Assembly (NCBI RefSeq): GCF_900142445.1 | Contig: NZ_FRAV01000031.1 | Coordinates: 1-60,167, forward strand | Source: Chryseobacterium polytrichastri | Lineage (GTDB): Bacteria > Bacteroidota > Bacteroidia > Flavobacteriales > Weeksellaceae | DNA: 60,167 nt | Direction: 5' to 3' | In this document: positions 44,612-52,235 of the stretch, in pieces | How positions within the stretch are numbered: the first letter of the stretch is position 1 | Layout: every line of letters starts with the position of its first letter | Program-made: the position numbers and the translations under genes | Notes under the pieces: generated by a model | What the model saw: the letters and a program-made list of their open reading frames with translations, nothing else | The model's database searches: none | Told to the model about the DNA's origin: nothing

Positions 44612-45077
44612 AATACTGGATAATTTGATAAAGTTCTTCGTCAGAACTTAGTGTGTAATCTTGAATTGGAAACACAAGATTTTCAGGGAGCGAAATTACG
44701 GAAAAATCAGTAAACTGTTCCGAACTATGCAGAATATATTCTACATCTACCTGATTATTTAATAAAAATTTAACATTCTGTTCTTCTGTGAAGAGTTCAG
44801 TTTGTGATTTTTTTTCTCTACTTTCGGTTGATTTGTTGGAAATGAAAGTAAAACAAGTCTTTGTAAACTTGTGGTATGCTTCAAATCTTGAAAAATAATA
44901 ATCATAATAAGCGCCATGAAAAATCCAATCTTTTTTTCTGGAAAAATTAAGGTCGTTAATTTGATTTATTTTGTAAAAAAACTCATGATCGGGTACATTT
45001 TTGGCTAATCTTACCAATCCTATGGCAATATCTTCAAATTCTGTATCGTCTAGATCATATAGTTTTTGAATTTCCAA
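44604..45077 (-). CDS. IPExxxVDY family protein
   Basis: The 157-residue protein belongs to a Bacteroidota family named after a C-terminal motif; here the motif reads LPENLVFPIQDY near residues 128-139. It has no signal peptide. Function is unknown. It overlaps rnc by 23 nt on its 5' side and pyk by 8 nt on its 3' side, so it is tightly coupled inside the fatty-acid/RNase III/pyruvate kinase operon. Confidence 0.8.
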   Translation of the reverse strand: MEIQKLYDLDDTEFEDIAIGLVRLAKNVPDHEFFYKINQINDLNFSRKKDWIFHGAYYDYYFSRFEAYHKFTKTCFTFISNKSTESREKKSQTELFTEEQNVKFLLNNQVDVEYILHSSEQFTDFSVISLPENLVFPIQDYTLSSDEELYQIIQYYE

Positions 45078-45816
45078 GTATATTCTCTTTTTTGTTTAAA
45101 ATATAAAATGCCCTCTGCGCTGCCTTTTCCTCTGCTTTTTTCTTGGAAGTTTCCGAAGCATTAGCAATTTTATCGTCTCCAAGCCATACATGACATCGGA
45201 ATACGATAGCTTTATTTACTTGGATCTCTTCGCAAGTTTCGTACTTTATATTCACTTTTTTCTTTTGGCTCCATTCGAGCAAAAGACCTTTGTAGCTTAC
45301 AATTTTATTTTCAAGCTTATTTATTTCGGATGGCGTTAAAAGTCTTTCCAATATGATTCTTTTACAAGTTTCATATTGAAAGTCTAGATAAACAGCACCG
45401 ATTAATGCTTCAAATAAATTTCCGGAGATATTCTCACCTAATGCTACAGAGCCTTGTTTTTGTAATAGATCTGTAAGTTTTAAGTCTTCACCTAGCTTAT
45501 TAAGATTCTTCCTATTAACAATTTTAGATTTCATTTGTGTTAGATATCCTTCATTAGCTTGAGGATATGCTTGAAACAAATGACAAGAAATAATTGTACC
45601 CAAAACAGAATCTCCCAAAAATTCAAGTCTTTCGTAATTACTGTCTTGATTTTTAGAAGAGCTTTTTAAAGAAAAAGCTTCACGGTAAAGGTCAACATTT
45701 TGCACCTCAGCACCAAGCACCTTATTCAGGTGTGTACTAAGAAATGAATCTCTTTCCGATAATTTTCTTTTTCTTTTTTTGAGAAGGAATTTAGAAAAGT
45801 ATTTCTGTAACTCCAT
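45055..45816 (-). CDS. rnc: Ribonuclease III
   Basis: The 253-residue double-strand RNA endonuclease has the signature NYERLEFLGDSVLGTIISCHLF near residues 60-80 with the catalytic Glu and Asp. A second acidic pair is in NLFEALIGAVYLDF, and a C-terminal dsRNA-binding domain ends ASETSKKKAEEKAAQRAF. The basic N-terminal stretch is slightly longer than in E. coli. It starts 9 nt after fabF, an arrangement common in bacteria. Confidence 0.95.
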   Translation of the reverse strand: MELQKYFSKFLLKKRKRKLSERDSFLSTHLNKVLGAEVQNVDLYREAFSLKSSSKNQDSNYERLEFLGDSVLGTIISCHLFQAYPQANEGYLTQMKSKIVNRKNLNKLGEDLKLTDLLQKQGSVALGENISGNLFEALIGAVYLDFQYETCKRIILERLLTPSEINKLENKIVSYKGLLLEWSQKKKVNIKYETCEEIQVNKAIVFRCHVWLGDDKIANASETSKKKAEEKAAQRAFYILNKKENILGNSKTI

Positions 45817-45825
45817 TCAGTAAAT

Positions 45826-47070
45826 TTAGATTTTCGTAAATAGAACGCAAGCATTGTGCCCACCAAATCCAAAAGTATTACTCATGGCTACTTTTACGTC
45901 TTTCTTCGCGGCTTCGTTAAATGTAAAATTAAGTCTGCTGTCGATCTTTTCATCATCAGTAAAATGGTTGATGGTAGGAGGAACAATACCATGAATAATA
46001 GTTCCTAATACAGCAATAGCCTCAATAACTCCGGCAGCACCCAAAAGGTGACCTGTCATTGATTTTGTAGAATTAATCTGAATGTTGTAAGCATGCTCTC
46101 CCAATAATTTTGAAATCGCGCTAGATTCTGCAACGTCTCCTAATGGAGTAGATGTACCATGCATGTTGATATGATCTACTTCATCAGCAGTTAGCCCTGC
46201 GTCTTCTAAGCAATTTTTCATTACTAAATAAGCTCCTAAACCTTCAGGATGTGGTGCTGTCATGTGATGTGCATCTGCACTCATACCGCCACCTTTTAAT
46301 TCTGCATAAATTGTTGCTCCACGTTTTACCGCATGTTCATATTCTTCAAGAATAATAGCACCTGCACCTTCACCTAATACAAAGCCATCTCTGTCTTTAT
46401 CAAAAGGTCTTGAAGCTGTTTTAGGATCATCATTTCTTGTAGAAAGAGCCATCATAGCATTAAATCCGCCAACACCACTAGCTGTAACGGCTGCTTCAGA
46501 GCCTCCGCATACAATCACGTCTGCTTTTCCTAGTTGGATTAGCATCTTTGAGTCAATAATAGCATTTGCAGAAGAAGCACAAGCAGAAACAGTAGTATAA
46601 TTTGGTCCGTGGAAACCATACTCAATAGAGATGTGTCCAGGAGTAATATCTGCGATCATTTTAGGGATGAAGAAAGGATTAAATCTAGGAATGTCTGTAT
46701 TTGCCCATCCTAAAACTTCTGTTTCAAAAGTTTCTAAACCTCCGATTCCTGAACCCCAAATTACGCCGACTCTGTTTTTGTCTACATTGTCTTCCATGAT
46801 TCTAGAATGTGTAACTGCCTCTCTGGCAGCCACCATTCCAAGCTGAGTATTTCGATCCATTTTCTTTGCTTCTTTCTTATCGAAATGTTGCAATGGATCA
46901 AAATCTTTCACCTCACAAGCGAATCTTGTCTTGAAGTTTTTGGCATCAAAAAGAGTAATCGGAGCAGCACCGCTCTCACCTTTAAGAAGATTTTCCCAGT
47001 ATTCTTTTGCATTATTTCCAATCGGTGTTATTGCGCCAAAACCGGTTACAACTACTCTTTTTAATTCCAT
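45826..47070 (-). CDS. fabF: Beta-ketoacyl-ACP synthase II
   Basis: The 414-residue condensing enzyme elongates acyl chains on ACP. The catalytic triad is Cys164 (VSACASSANAI), His304 (NMHGTSTPLGD) and His341 (MTGHLLGAAGV), and the C-terminal FGFGGHNACVLF motif is present. It lies 36 nt after acpP, whose product it uses. Confidence 0.97.
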   Translation of the reverse strand: MELKRVVVTGFGAITPIGNNAKEYWENLLKGESGAAPITLFDAKNFKTRFACEVKDFDPLQHFDKKEAKKMDRNTQLGMVAAREAVTHSRIMEDNVDKNRVGVIWGSGIGGLETFETEVLGWANTDIPRFNPFFIPKMIADITPGHISIEYGFHGPNYTTVSACASSANAIIDSKMLIQLGKADVIVCGGSEAAVTASGVGGFNAMMALSTRNDDPKTASRPFDKDRDGFVLGEGAGAIILEEYEHAVKRGATIYAELKGGGMSADAHHMTAPHPEGLGAYLVMKNCLEDAGLTADEVDHINMHGTSTPLGDVAESSAISKLLGEHAYNIQINSTKSMTGHLLGAAGVIEAIAVLGTIIHGIVPPTINHFTDDEKIDSRLNFTFNEAAKKDVKVAMSNTFGFGGHNACVLFTKI

Positions 47071-47106
47071 AAACTTTTTAAATTTTCTTTTTTGTTGAAG
47101 AGAATA

Positions 47107-47346
47107 TTATTTATTTACTACTTCTTCGATATAAGCGATAGCGTGCCCTACAGTAGTAATTTTTTCAGCTTGATCATCAGGGATTTGAATGTTAAATTCT
47201 TTTTCAAATTCCATAATTAGTTCAACTGTATCCAATGAATCAGCTCCTAAATCGTTAGTGAAGCTAGCTTCAGGAGTTACTTCTGTTTCTTCAACGTCAA
47301 GCTTATCAGCGATGATAGCTTTTACTCTTGATGCAATGTCTGACAT
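47107..47346 (-). CDS. acpP: Acyl carrier protein
   Basis: The 79-residue acidic protein carries the phosphopantetheine attachment Ser37 in the motif GADSLDTVELIM. It shuttles growing acyl chains between fatty acid synthase enzymes, including the FabF encoded next. It is the first gene of the operon; a -7 box lies at 47379-47386. Confidence 0.97.
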   Translation of the reverse strand: MSDIASRVKAIIADKLDVEETEVTPEASFTNDLGADSLDTVELIMEFEKEFNIQIPDDQAEKITTVGHAIAYIEEVVNK

Positions 47347-47758
47347 AGTAAATTATTTTTTTTAATTGTTAGATGCTGCAAATATATAAAATTCTTTACG
47401 ATAAAACATTTTTTTAGTCTTTTTTGTGGGTAGACTATTCTTATTTTAAAGCTGAAAGTTTTAGTCTTTTAGTTTTCAGGGGGTTATATTTTAATATTTT
47501 TTATGCTTAGATAATTAAATAAATAATATACTCTATCTATCTGTGTAGATGGATTTAGTTTTTGGGTTAAAATAGTTTTTTTAAGGTCTTAAAATGTTTT
47601 TTGATAGAAGTTTTATATTCGTTTTTGTTCTTGATAATTCTTTTTGCCAGCAAAATAATTTTTTAAATGACTCTTTTGGCAAAGTGAAATTGAGCTTTTT
47701 AACAAAGTAAAGATGTGTTGAATTGATGGAAATTTGTATCAAATAAAATTCAATAAAA
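47347..47758. other. 412-nt gap between acpP and the SDR gene
   Basis: Holds the acpP -7 box on the minus strand near its left end. The rest is AT-rich. A small imperfect repeat (CTATCTATCTGTGTAGATGG near 47532) is visible, but no gene, clear promoter for the SDR gene, or strong hairpin. Confidence 0.6.
47379..47386 (-). promoter_or_regulatory. Probable -7 box for the acpP operon
   Basis: TATATTTG on the minus strand, 33 nt from the acpP ATG; no -33 TTG at standard spacing. Confidence 0.5.
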
Positions 47759-48655
47759 ATGAAAAATGTTTGGTTTATTACAGGAAGTTCAAAAGGTTTA
47801 GGAAAAAGCCTTGTTGAAGAAGTATTATCAAAAGGAGATTATGTAGTTGCGACTGCCAGAAATCCTGAACAATTAAAAGATTTGTCAGAGCAATATCCCG
47901 ATCAGTTGCTGGCTTTGCAATTAGATGTGCAGATTAAAGAACAGATTTATGATACGGTTGCAGAAGCAATAGGTCATTTCGGTAGAATTGATGTTTTGGT
48001 AAATAATGCAGGTTTTGGAATTACAGGAGCTACTGAAGCATTTACAGATGAACAAGTGCGAAGTCAGTTGGAGGTTAACTTATTTGCTCCGATAGAAGTG
48101 ACAAGAGCGGTATTGCCTCATATGCGTAAACAACGTTCCGGACGCATTTTGCAAATTAGTTCTGTTGGAGGAAGGGTAGGAAATGCCGGGCTTTCTATTT
48201 ATCAGGCTGCTAAATTTGGACTTAGTGGTTTTTCAGAGTCTCTAAATAAAGAAGTTTCCCCTTTAGGGATTAAAGTTACTTCGGTTGAACCTGGGGGCTT
48301 TCGTACCGATTGGGCTGGTCCTTCAATGAGTTTTGCAAAAGATGTGGAAGGATATGAAGAAACTGTGGGTGGTATTAAACAATATTTAACATCAGGAAAA
48401 TTTCTTCCAATGGGTGATCCTGCAAAAGCGGCAAAGGCTATGGTTGATTTAGTAAATCATCCTAATCCGCCTGTTCATTTGATTTTAGGAAGTGAAGCTG
48501 CCACTATTTTGAAAATGGCTGATGAGAATAGAAAAGAAGAATTTGAAAAATGGCTGGATGTTACTGTTTCTACAGATCATGATGAAGCGGTGAATGTTTT
48601 TGAGTCTGAATTTGGAAAGCAATATTTAGCGCATAAAGGGATTGCTCTAGAATAA
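47759..48655 (+). CDS. SDR-family oxidoreductase
   Basis: The 298-residue short-chain dehydrogenase has the cofactor motif TGSSKGLGKS at residues 8-17 and NNAGFGITG near 82. The catalytic Ser134/Ser135, Tyr148 and Lys152 (YQAAK) are in place. ATARNPEQL at the end of the second strand, with Arg34, suggests NADP(H) preference. It is longer than the classical 250 residues, as in the branch often annotated beside AraC regulators. Substrate unknown. The AraC-type gene downstream, 73 nt from its stop, is a likely regulator. Confidence 0.88.
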   Translation: MKNVWFITGSSKGLGKSLVEEVLSKGDYVVATARNPEQLKDLSEQYPDQLLALQLDVQIKEQIYDTVAEAIGHFGRIDVLVNNAGFGITGATEAFTDEQVRSQLEVNLFAPIEVTRAVLPHMRKQRSGRILQISSVGGRVGNAGLSIYQAAKFGLSGFSESLNKEVSPLGIKVTSVEPGGFRTDWAGPSMSFAKDVEGYEETVGGIKQYLTSGKFLPMGDPAKAAKAMVDLVNHPNPPVHLILGSEAATILKMADENRKEEFEKWLDVTVSTDHDEAVNVFESEFGKQYLAHKGIALE

Positions 48656-48664
48656 ATATATATG

Positions 48665-48711
48665 AATGATGGGGTTGGAGGTGGATTTCTGTAACCTCAT
48701 CATTTGATTTT
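48665..48711 (+). terminator. Hairpin between the SDR and AraC genes (probable terminator)
   Basis: AATGATGGGGTT (48665-48676) pairs with AACCTCATCATT (48693-48704), 12 pairs with one G-T, loop 16 nt, followed by TGATTTTAAT. The T run is weak. Confidence 0.55.
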
Positions 48712-48714
48712 AAT

Positions 48715-48722
48715 TATATTTG
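48715..48722 (+). promoter_or_regulatory. -7-like box abutting the AraC gene start
   Basis: TATATTTG ends only 6 nt before the ATG at 48729. If used, the transcript would begin at or next to the start codon. No -33 TTG at normal spacing. Confidence 0.35.
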
Positions 48723-48728
48723 TATTAC

Positions 48729-49532
48729 ATGAAATCAACAAGAGAAAATCTGGGAAATATTGTTTATTCCTGCTATGCGCAGCTCAGCAGACAGGGCGAA
48801 CATTTTGTTCCCGATCATGTGTTGAGTTACCAAATTGCTGGAGATCTGACTTTCAATGATGGGATTAATGATTATTCAGCCACCGATGGTTCGATACGTT
48901 TTTTAAGAAGAAATCAATTGTTGAAATTCACAAAAATACCTCCTGCGAATGGAGATTTCAAGTCCTTATCAATTTGTCTTAATCAGCAAATACTAAAAGA
49001 TTTCAGCTTGGAATATGGATTAACCTCCGAAAAGAAGCAATTTAGTCAACCATTATTACTAATCAACGAAAATGTTTTGTTGAAAAATTTCATGGAATCT
49101 TTGTTGGTTTATCAATTATCAGATCAGCTTTTGGATAAACGTTTGGTAGAATTAAAAATAAAAGAATTGCTTATTCTATTACTTCAATACGATCCAGAAT
49201 TAAAAAATATTTTATTTGATTTTAATGAGCCTGGAAAAGTGGATATTGAAGCTTTTATGAACAAAAATTATCACTTTAATGTACATTTAGACCGTTTCGC
49301 TTATCTTACAGGAAGAAGCTTGGCTACTTTTAAACGCGATTTTGAAAAAGTTTTTAATTCGACTCCAGGGAAATGGTTGCTTCAAAAAAGACTTCAGGAG
49401 GCACATTGTCTTTTGGAAAAAGGGAAAATGGCATCCGATATTTATATGGATCTTGGGTTTGAAGATCTTTCGCATTTTTCATTTGTATTTAAAAAGCAAT
49501 ACGGATTATCCCCGAGTAAGGTAATTTCCTAA
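48729..49532 (+). CDS. AraC-family transcriptional regulator
   Basis: The 267-residue protein has an N-terminal sensing domain and a C-terminal AraC-type double helix-turn-helix (about residues 170-267): FAYLTGRSLATFKRDFEKVF and then SDIYMDLGFEDLSHFSFVFK, ending YGLSPSK. The ATG at 48729 is chosen over an in-frame TTG three codons earlier. It probably controls the SDR gene just upstream, by position. The ligand is unknown. Confidence 0.87.
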   Translation: MKSTRENLGNIVYSCYAQLSRQGEHFVPDHVLSYQIAGDLTFNDGINDYSATDGSIRFLRRNQLLKFTKIPPANGDFKSLSICLNQQILKDFSLEYGLTSEKKQFSQPLLLINENVLLKNFMESLLVYQLSDQLLDKRLVELKIKELLILLLQYDPELKNILFDFNEPGKVDIEAFMNKNYHFNVHLDRFAYLTGRSLATFKRDFEKVFNSTPGKWLLQKRLQEAHCLLEKGKMASDIYMDLGFEDLSHFSFVFKKQYGLSPSKVIS

Positions 49533-49579
49533 ATTATTAGTAGTCTTTAGTTAAAAATTAAATTGATTTTGAATAAAAG

Positions 49580-49614
49580 AAAAAGAGAATCTATACCTAC
49601 AGATTCTCTTTTTT
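49580..49614 (+). terminator. Terminator after the AraC gene
   Basis: A perfect 13-bp stem AAAAAGAGAATCT/AGATTCTCTTTTT with an 8-nt loop. Confidence 0.9.
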
Positions 49615-49850
49615 AGTGTGGAGTTGGAGGATATAAAATTATTCCCTATTCATAACGGTTTACAATAATGAATTTATGTTTGCTACCACCATTGTTACCA
49701 CATATATTTGTATGTCTTCAAAAGAAATTCGATTTTCTATGAGTGATCTTTTATAGGTTTAATTTTAAACTGATTATAAATTTTATTTGGTAATTCTTTT
49801 GAATATTGGTAAAAGTATAAAATTTTTCTCGTAAAAAAAGCTAGTAACTC
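49615..49850. other. AT-rich gap without a recognised gene
   Basis: I see no gene, promoter or strong hairpin between the AraC terminator and the repeat R2. Short open stretches on the minus strand are interrupted by stops in every frame. Confidence 0.6.
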
Positions 49851-50074
49851 CACTCAACTTCTCAGAATTTACCTACTTCATTTTTCTTGTGAGAATATTT
49901 ACTTTTAAATATTTCTCTGTTAGGAGACTCCAAAAAGTATGAATTTTTGGTTGAAAAAAATGGGGATTTTCCTACTTTAAATTTCAATTAAAAAGTTTAA
50001 AGACTTCTTTAATAAAAACGTAGCAGCACTATAGTTTTGTTTCCAAATGGAAAACGAAACTACATACAAAAACA

Positions 50075-50100
50075 AAAACCACCGCTATTGCAGTGGTTTT
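50075..50100 (-). terminator. Terminator in repeat R2
   Basis: AAAACCAC/GTGGTTTT with inner GC/GC pairs and a TATT loop; T-rich on both strands. It ends the orphan-cassette transcript on the minus strand. Confidence 0.75.
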
Positions 50101-50120
50101 CTGATATAAATTCCCAGTGG

Positions 50121-50143
50121 AATATGAGCAAGATACTCATACC
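50121..50143 (-). repeat. Covarying stem-loop in repeat R2
   Basis: On the minus strand GGTATGAG pairs with CTCATATT through a 7-nt loop. Compared with the R1 stem (GGTGCGAG/CTCGTACC), a T-A pair replaces C-G and an A-T replaces G-T, so pairing is kept despite sequence change. Confidence 0.55.
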
Positions 50144-50211
50144 AGCGTTGGGGTATAAAATTTTTGCACCAAAATAGATGACAACTCTAGGACATCATTA
50201 CCATCTGGATA

Positions 50212-50640
50212 TTACAAATCAAAATACGTATTAATATGTTCATTATCCTCTTGATTATTAAGATTACACTCCACAATAATTACATGTTTGTTTGCTAAAT
50301 CAATATAATTTTCGAAGATTTTCTTTATATTATCAATTAAAAACTCAAAGGATTTCATATGGAAGCCGATATTACTAACAACAATATTATTCTTCTTTCC
50401 ATCTATTATCAATTTAAGTAGAATAATATTTAATTTACCTAACATGTCATCAACTCTAATTTCAATATTAGTTAATTGATTAAAAAGTTGTATTAATTTA
50501 TTCCTTTCATTTTTATTAATATCTTCATAAAAATAAGATATTTTTACAGCATGTTTATAACTAAAGTTTACAAAAATATATTTATCTTCATTTGCTAAAG
50601 TTTTTAAATCTTTTGAGTTTATTATAGATATTTTATTCAT
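50212..50640 (-). CDS. Putative immunity protein for the orphan ParB-like tip
   Basis: I do not recognise this 142-residue protein. It has no signal peptide, is rich in Ile, Asn and Lys, and appears mixed alpha/beta. Its ATG overlaps the stop of the toxin-tip ORF by one base (TAATG), the usual coupling of a polymorphic toxin and its immunity protein. The AT content and Asn/Lys/Ile bias are higher than in the RHS core, as often seen for exchangeable immunity genes. Assignment is by position only. Confidence 0.6.
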   Translation of the reverse strand: MNKISIINSKDLKTLANEDKYIFVNFSYKHAVKISYFYEDINKNERNKLIQLFNQLTNIEIRVDDMLGKLNIILLKLIIDGKKNNIVVSNIGFHMKSFEFLIDNIKKIFENYIDLANKHVIIVECNLNNQEDNEHINTYFDL

Positions 50641-51623
50641 TACTTCGTTGGTTTTACAGGGAATTTATATACTTTTCCATAATTAATTGGATTTGCATTA
50701 TCAAATTTAGCATTTTTCATAAGTATGTCCATGTATTTATAGTCACCAGTTAATATTTTATATTGGATAGCAGAATTCATTCTATGGTTACCATCATTTA
50801 AATAAAATTTTCCCTCCCATTTAAATCCTGCTACTCCTACAGGCTGATTAAATGTACCATTCATCATTTGTTCTAAATAATTTGCTGTTATAGCTGGATC
50901 TATTCCTGAATTAAGACTTTTGAAACCTTGAGCTCTTGCTTCTGCTGCAATTTTTGACGTTATAGAGATCTCTTCTGCTGCACCTATAGCTCTTCCATAA
51001 TTACCAAACATTAATCCACCACCACTTCCTTCATCCTGCATTATTTCTATATGGGAACTGTTCATTAATCTGAAAGATCTATCTAAACTAGATTCACCTG
51101 AATTATAAAATGGATTATCTCTTCTTGCTCTATACTCAGCCATTGGATTATAATATGCATTTTGTATTAATCCAAATAATCTGCTTCCGTCAGGAGAGTA
51201 ATCCAATGGAACGTGTTCTACTTCTCCTACATTTACTGGTGTTCCTTTTTTCTTCCTACTAAATAACCAATCAATAGCTTTTTCTAGAAAACCTTTGTTA
51301 GGCGGATCACTAAATCCATTAAAACTAAGCCCTGTAAAGTAATTACTTCCGGAAGATTCAGAACTTGTAGACATATTCATCTGCATCGCTCTTACCATAG
51401 CTTGTGCAGCTTCTCCTGTATAAACAGTTTCATTACCATCCGGATCAATAAACATGATTGGGTTGTTAACGGCATAATTGTAGGGGCTATGTCTTCTGTA
51501 CTTCTCAGCCATGGCATCTATTACACCCCATCTTCCAATATCAGCCATGTACATTCTCGCACCATAGTCGTATTGCCCTGTCTCCTGAAGCTCCTTACCA
51601 TTGTATTTATAATTATACAACAC
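50640..51623 (-). CDS. Orphan RHS core fragment with ParB/sulfiredoxin-like toxin tip
   Basis: The 327-residue frame opens with the end of an RHS core (YKYNGKELQETGQYDYGARM, then RYSPYNYAVNN-like and MFIDPDGNE motifs), almost the same as in the full RHS protein upstream, then diverges. The unique tip (about residues 95-327) contains FKWEGKFYLNDGNHRMNSAI, whose DGNHR (277-281) resembles the DGxHR box of the ParB/sulfiredoxin nuclease-like fold. The only start is a GTG at 51623, with no signal peptide or RHS shell, so it is probably a silent tip cassette rather than an independently working toxin. Confidence 0.75.
   Translation of the reverse strand: MLYNYKYNGKELQETGQYDYGARMYMADIGRWGVIDAMAEKYRRHSPYNYAVNNPIMFIDPDGNETVYTGEAAQAMVRAMQMNMSTSSESSGSNYFTGLSFNGFSDPPNKGFLEKAIDWLFSRKKKGTPVNVGEVEHVPLDYSPDGSRLFGLIQNAYYNPMAEYRARRDNPFYNSGESSLDRSFRLMNSSHIEIMQDEGSGGGLMFGNYGRAIGAAEEISITSKIAAEARAQGFKSLNSGIDPAITANYLEQMMNGTFNQPVGVAGFKWEGKFYLNDGNHRMNSAIQYKILTGDYKYMDILMKNAKFDNANPINYGKVYKFPVKPTK
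51357..51611 (-). repeat. RHS core 3'-end repeat, orphan copy (255 bp)
   Basis: This 255-bp block in the orphan cassette is matched without gaps by 52932-53186 in the full RHS gene, with roughly 93 percent identity by eye. It codes for the last part of the RHS core including FIDPDGNETVYTGEAAQAMV, and is long enough for homologous recombination. Confidence 0.85.
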
Positions 51624-51817
51624 CGCTCAACTTTTCAGAACTTGTCTACTTCATTTTTTCTCGCGCGAACATTTACTTTTTGAGCGCTTCTCTGTTCGAT
51701 GGTCCCAAAAATATGGATTTTCAGTTGAAAAAAAAATGTGGATTTCCCTGTTTTAAATTTCAATTGAAAAAGGTTAAAGACTTTTTTGCTAAAAATTCAG
51801 CAGCTCTATAAAACAAC

Positions 51818-51843
51818 AAAACCACCGCTATTGCAGTGGTTTT
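51818..51843 (-). terminator. Terminator in repeat R1
   Basis: AAAACCAC/GTGGTTTT with inner GC/GC pairs and a TATT loop, followed on the minus strand by TTTTGTTGTTTT. Same hairpin as at 50075-50100. Confidence 0.75.
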
Positions 51844-51863
51844 TCATTATGTCTTTCATGTGG

Positions 51864-51887
51864 GGTACGAGCAAAGATGCTCGCACC
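51864..51887 (-). repeat. Covarying stem-loop in repeat R1
   Basis: On the minus strand GGTGCGAG pairs with CTCGTACC (one G-T), extended by CA/TG. The G-T pair would be an A-C mismatch on the plus strand, suggesting that the minus-strand RNA or single strand is the structured form. Confidence 0.55.
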
Positions 51888-51915
51888 AGCAGGGGGAATG
51901 CCTGGTCTTGCCTAC

Positions 51916-51948
51916 TCATGGTCGTAAGAAAAATTCTTCCGACCATGA
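51916..51948 (-). other. Strong 14-pair hairpin after the Fic-immunity gene
   Basis: TCATGGTCG/CGACCATGA plus AAGAA/TTCTT with one mismatch between and an AAA loop; next to it is the palindrome ACTCAATTGAGT (51952-51963). It lies 41 nt past the immunity gene stop. There is no good T run on the minus strand, so it may be a processing or REP-type element instead of a terminator. R2 lacks it. Confidence 0.5.
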
Positions 51949-51988
51949 CTACTCAATTGAGTGGCTTTTTGTTTTTATAATTTAGGAT

Positions 51989-52231
51989 TTAACTATTAAT
52001 ATATCTTTTTAATAATTCTAATATTGCATCTCTTAAATTAGAGTGGTCTATTCTAATCATTGACTTATTTTTAGTCAGTGAAAATGTTATAAACAAAGTA
52101 TAGAAGTCTTGTTCTCGTTCTCCATCAAATTTCACAACAACAATGTCTCCATTCTTTCTTACTAAATCTAAACAATCTATTAGGTCTGTCATCGACGGAT
52201 TTTCCAGTAGTATATTCTTAATTTTTTCCAT
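51989..52231 (-). CDS. Putative immunity protein for the Fic/Doc tip
   Basis: The 80-residue protein starts 4 nt after the RHS-Fic stop. It is a small alpha/beta protein (KNGDIVVVKFDGEREQDFYT, then a C-terminal helix LRDAILELLKRYI) without a signal peptide. I see no S/TxxxE(G/N) inhibitory helix of the kind that blocks many Fic enzymes, so any inhibition would work differently. The role is inferred from position after the toxin tip. Confidence 0.6.
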   Translation of the reverse strand: MEKIKNILLENPSMTDLIDCLDLVRKNGDIVVVKFDGEREQDFYTLFITFSLTKNKSMIRIDHSNLRDAILELLKRYINS

Positions 52232-52235
52232 AATT

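Larger units (their letters stand above)
49851..50156 (-). repeat. RHS-locus repeat R2 (about 306 bp)
   Basis: This segment lies after the 142-residue immunity candidate on the minus strand and is a diverged copy of R1 (51622-51896). Shared landmarks in order on the plus strand are CTCAACTT-TCAGAA, TCTACTTCATTTTT-like text, TTTAAATTTCAATT, AAAGACTT, AACCACCGCTATTGCAGTGG and a GAGCAA-GAT-CTC hairpin. By eye about three quarters of positions agree. It contains a terminator hairpin and a covarying stem-loop, listed separately. Confidence 0.75.
51622..51896 (-). repeat. RHS-locus repeat R1 (about 275 bp)
   Basis: This is the copy between the Fic-type cassette and the orphan cassette. It matches R2 (49851-50156) in order, including the terminator and stem-loop. 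On the minus strand R1 runs directly into the orphan RHS core at 51611, so each cassette is laid out as core end, tip, immunity, repeat. Confidence 0.75.

Noticed and set aside
47500..47560. Short repeats (CTATCTATCTGTGTAGATGG) as an operator for the AraC regulator
   Set aside because: The half-sites are imperfect and 200 nt from the SDR start; there is no second copy near the gene to support regulator binding.
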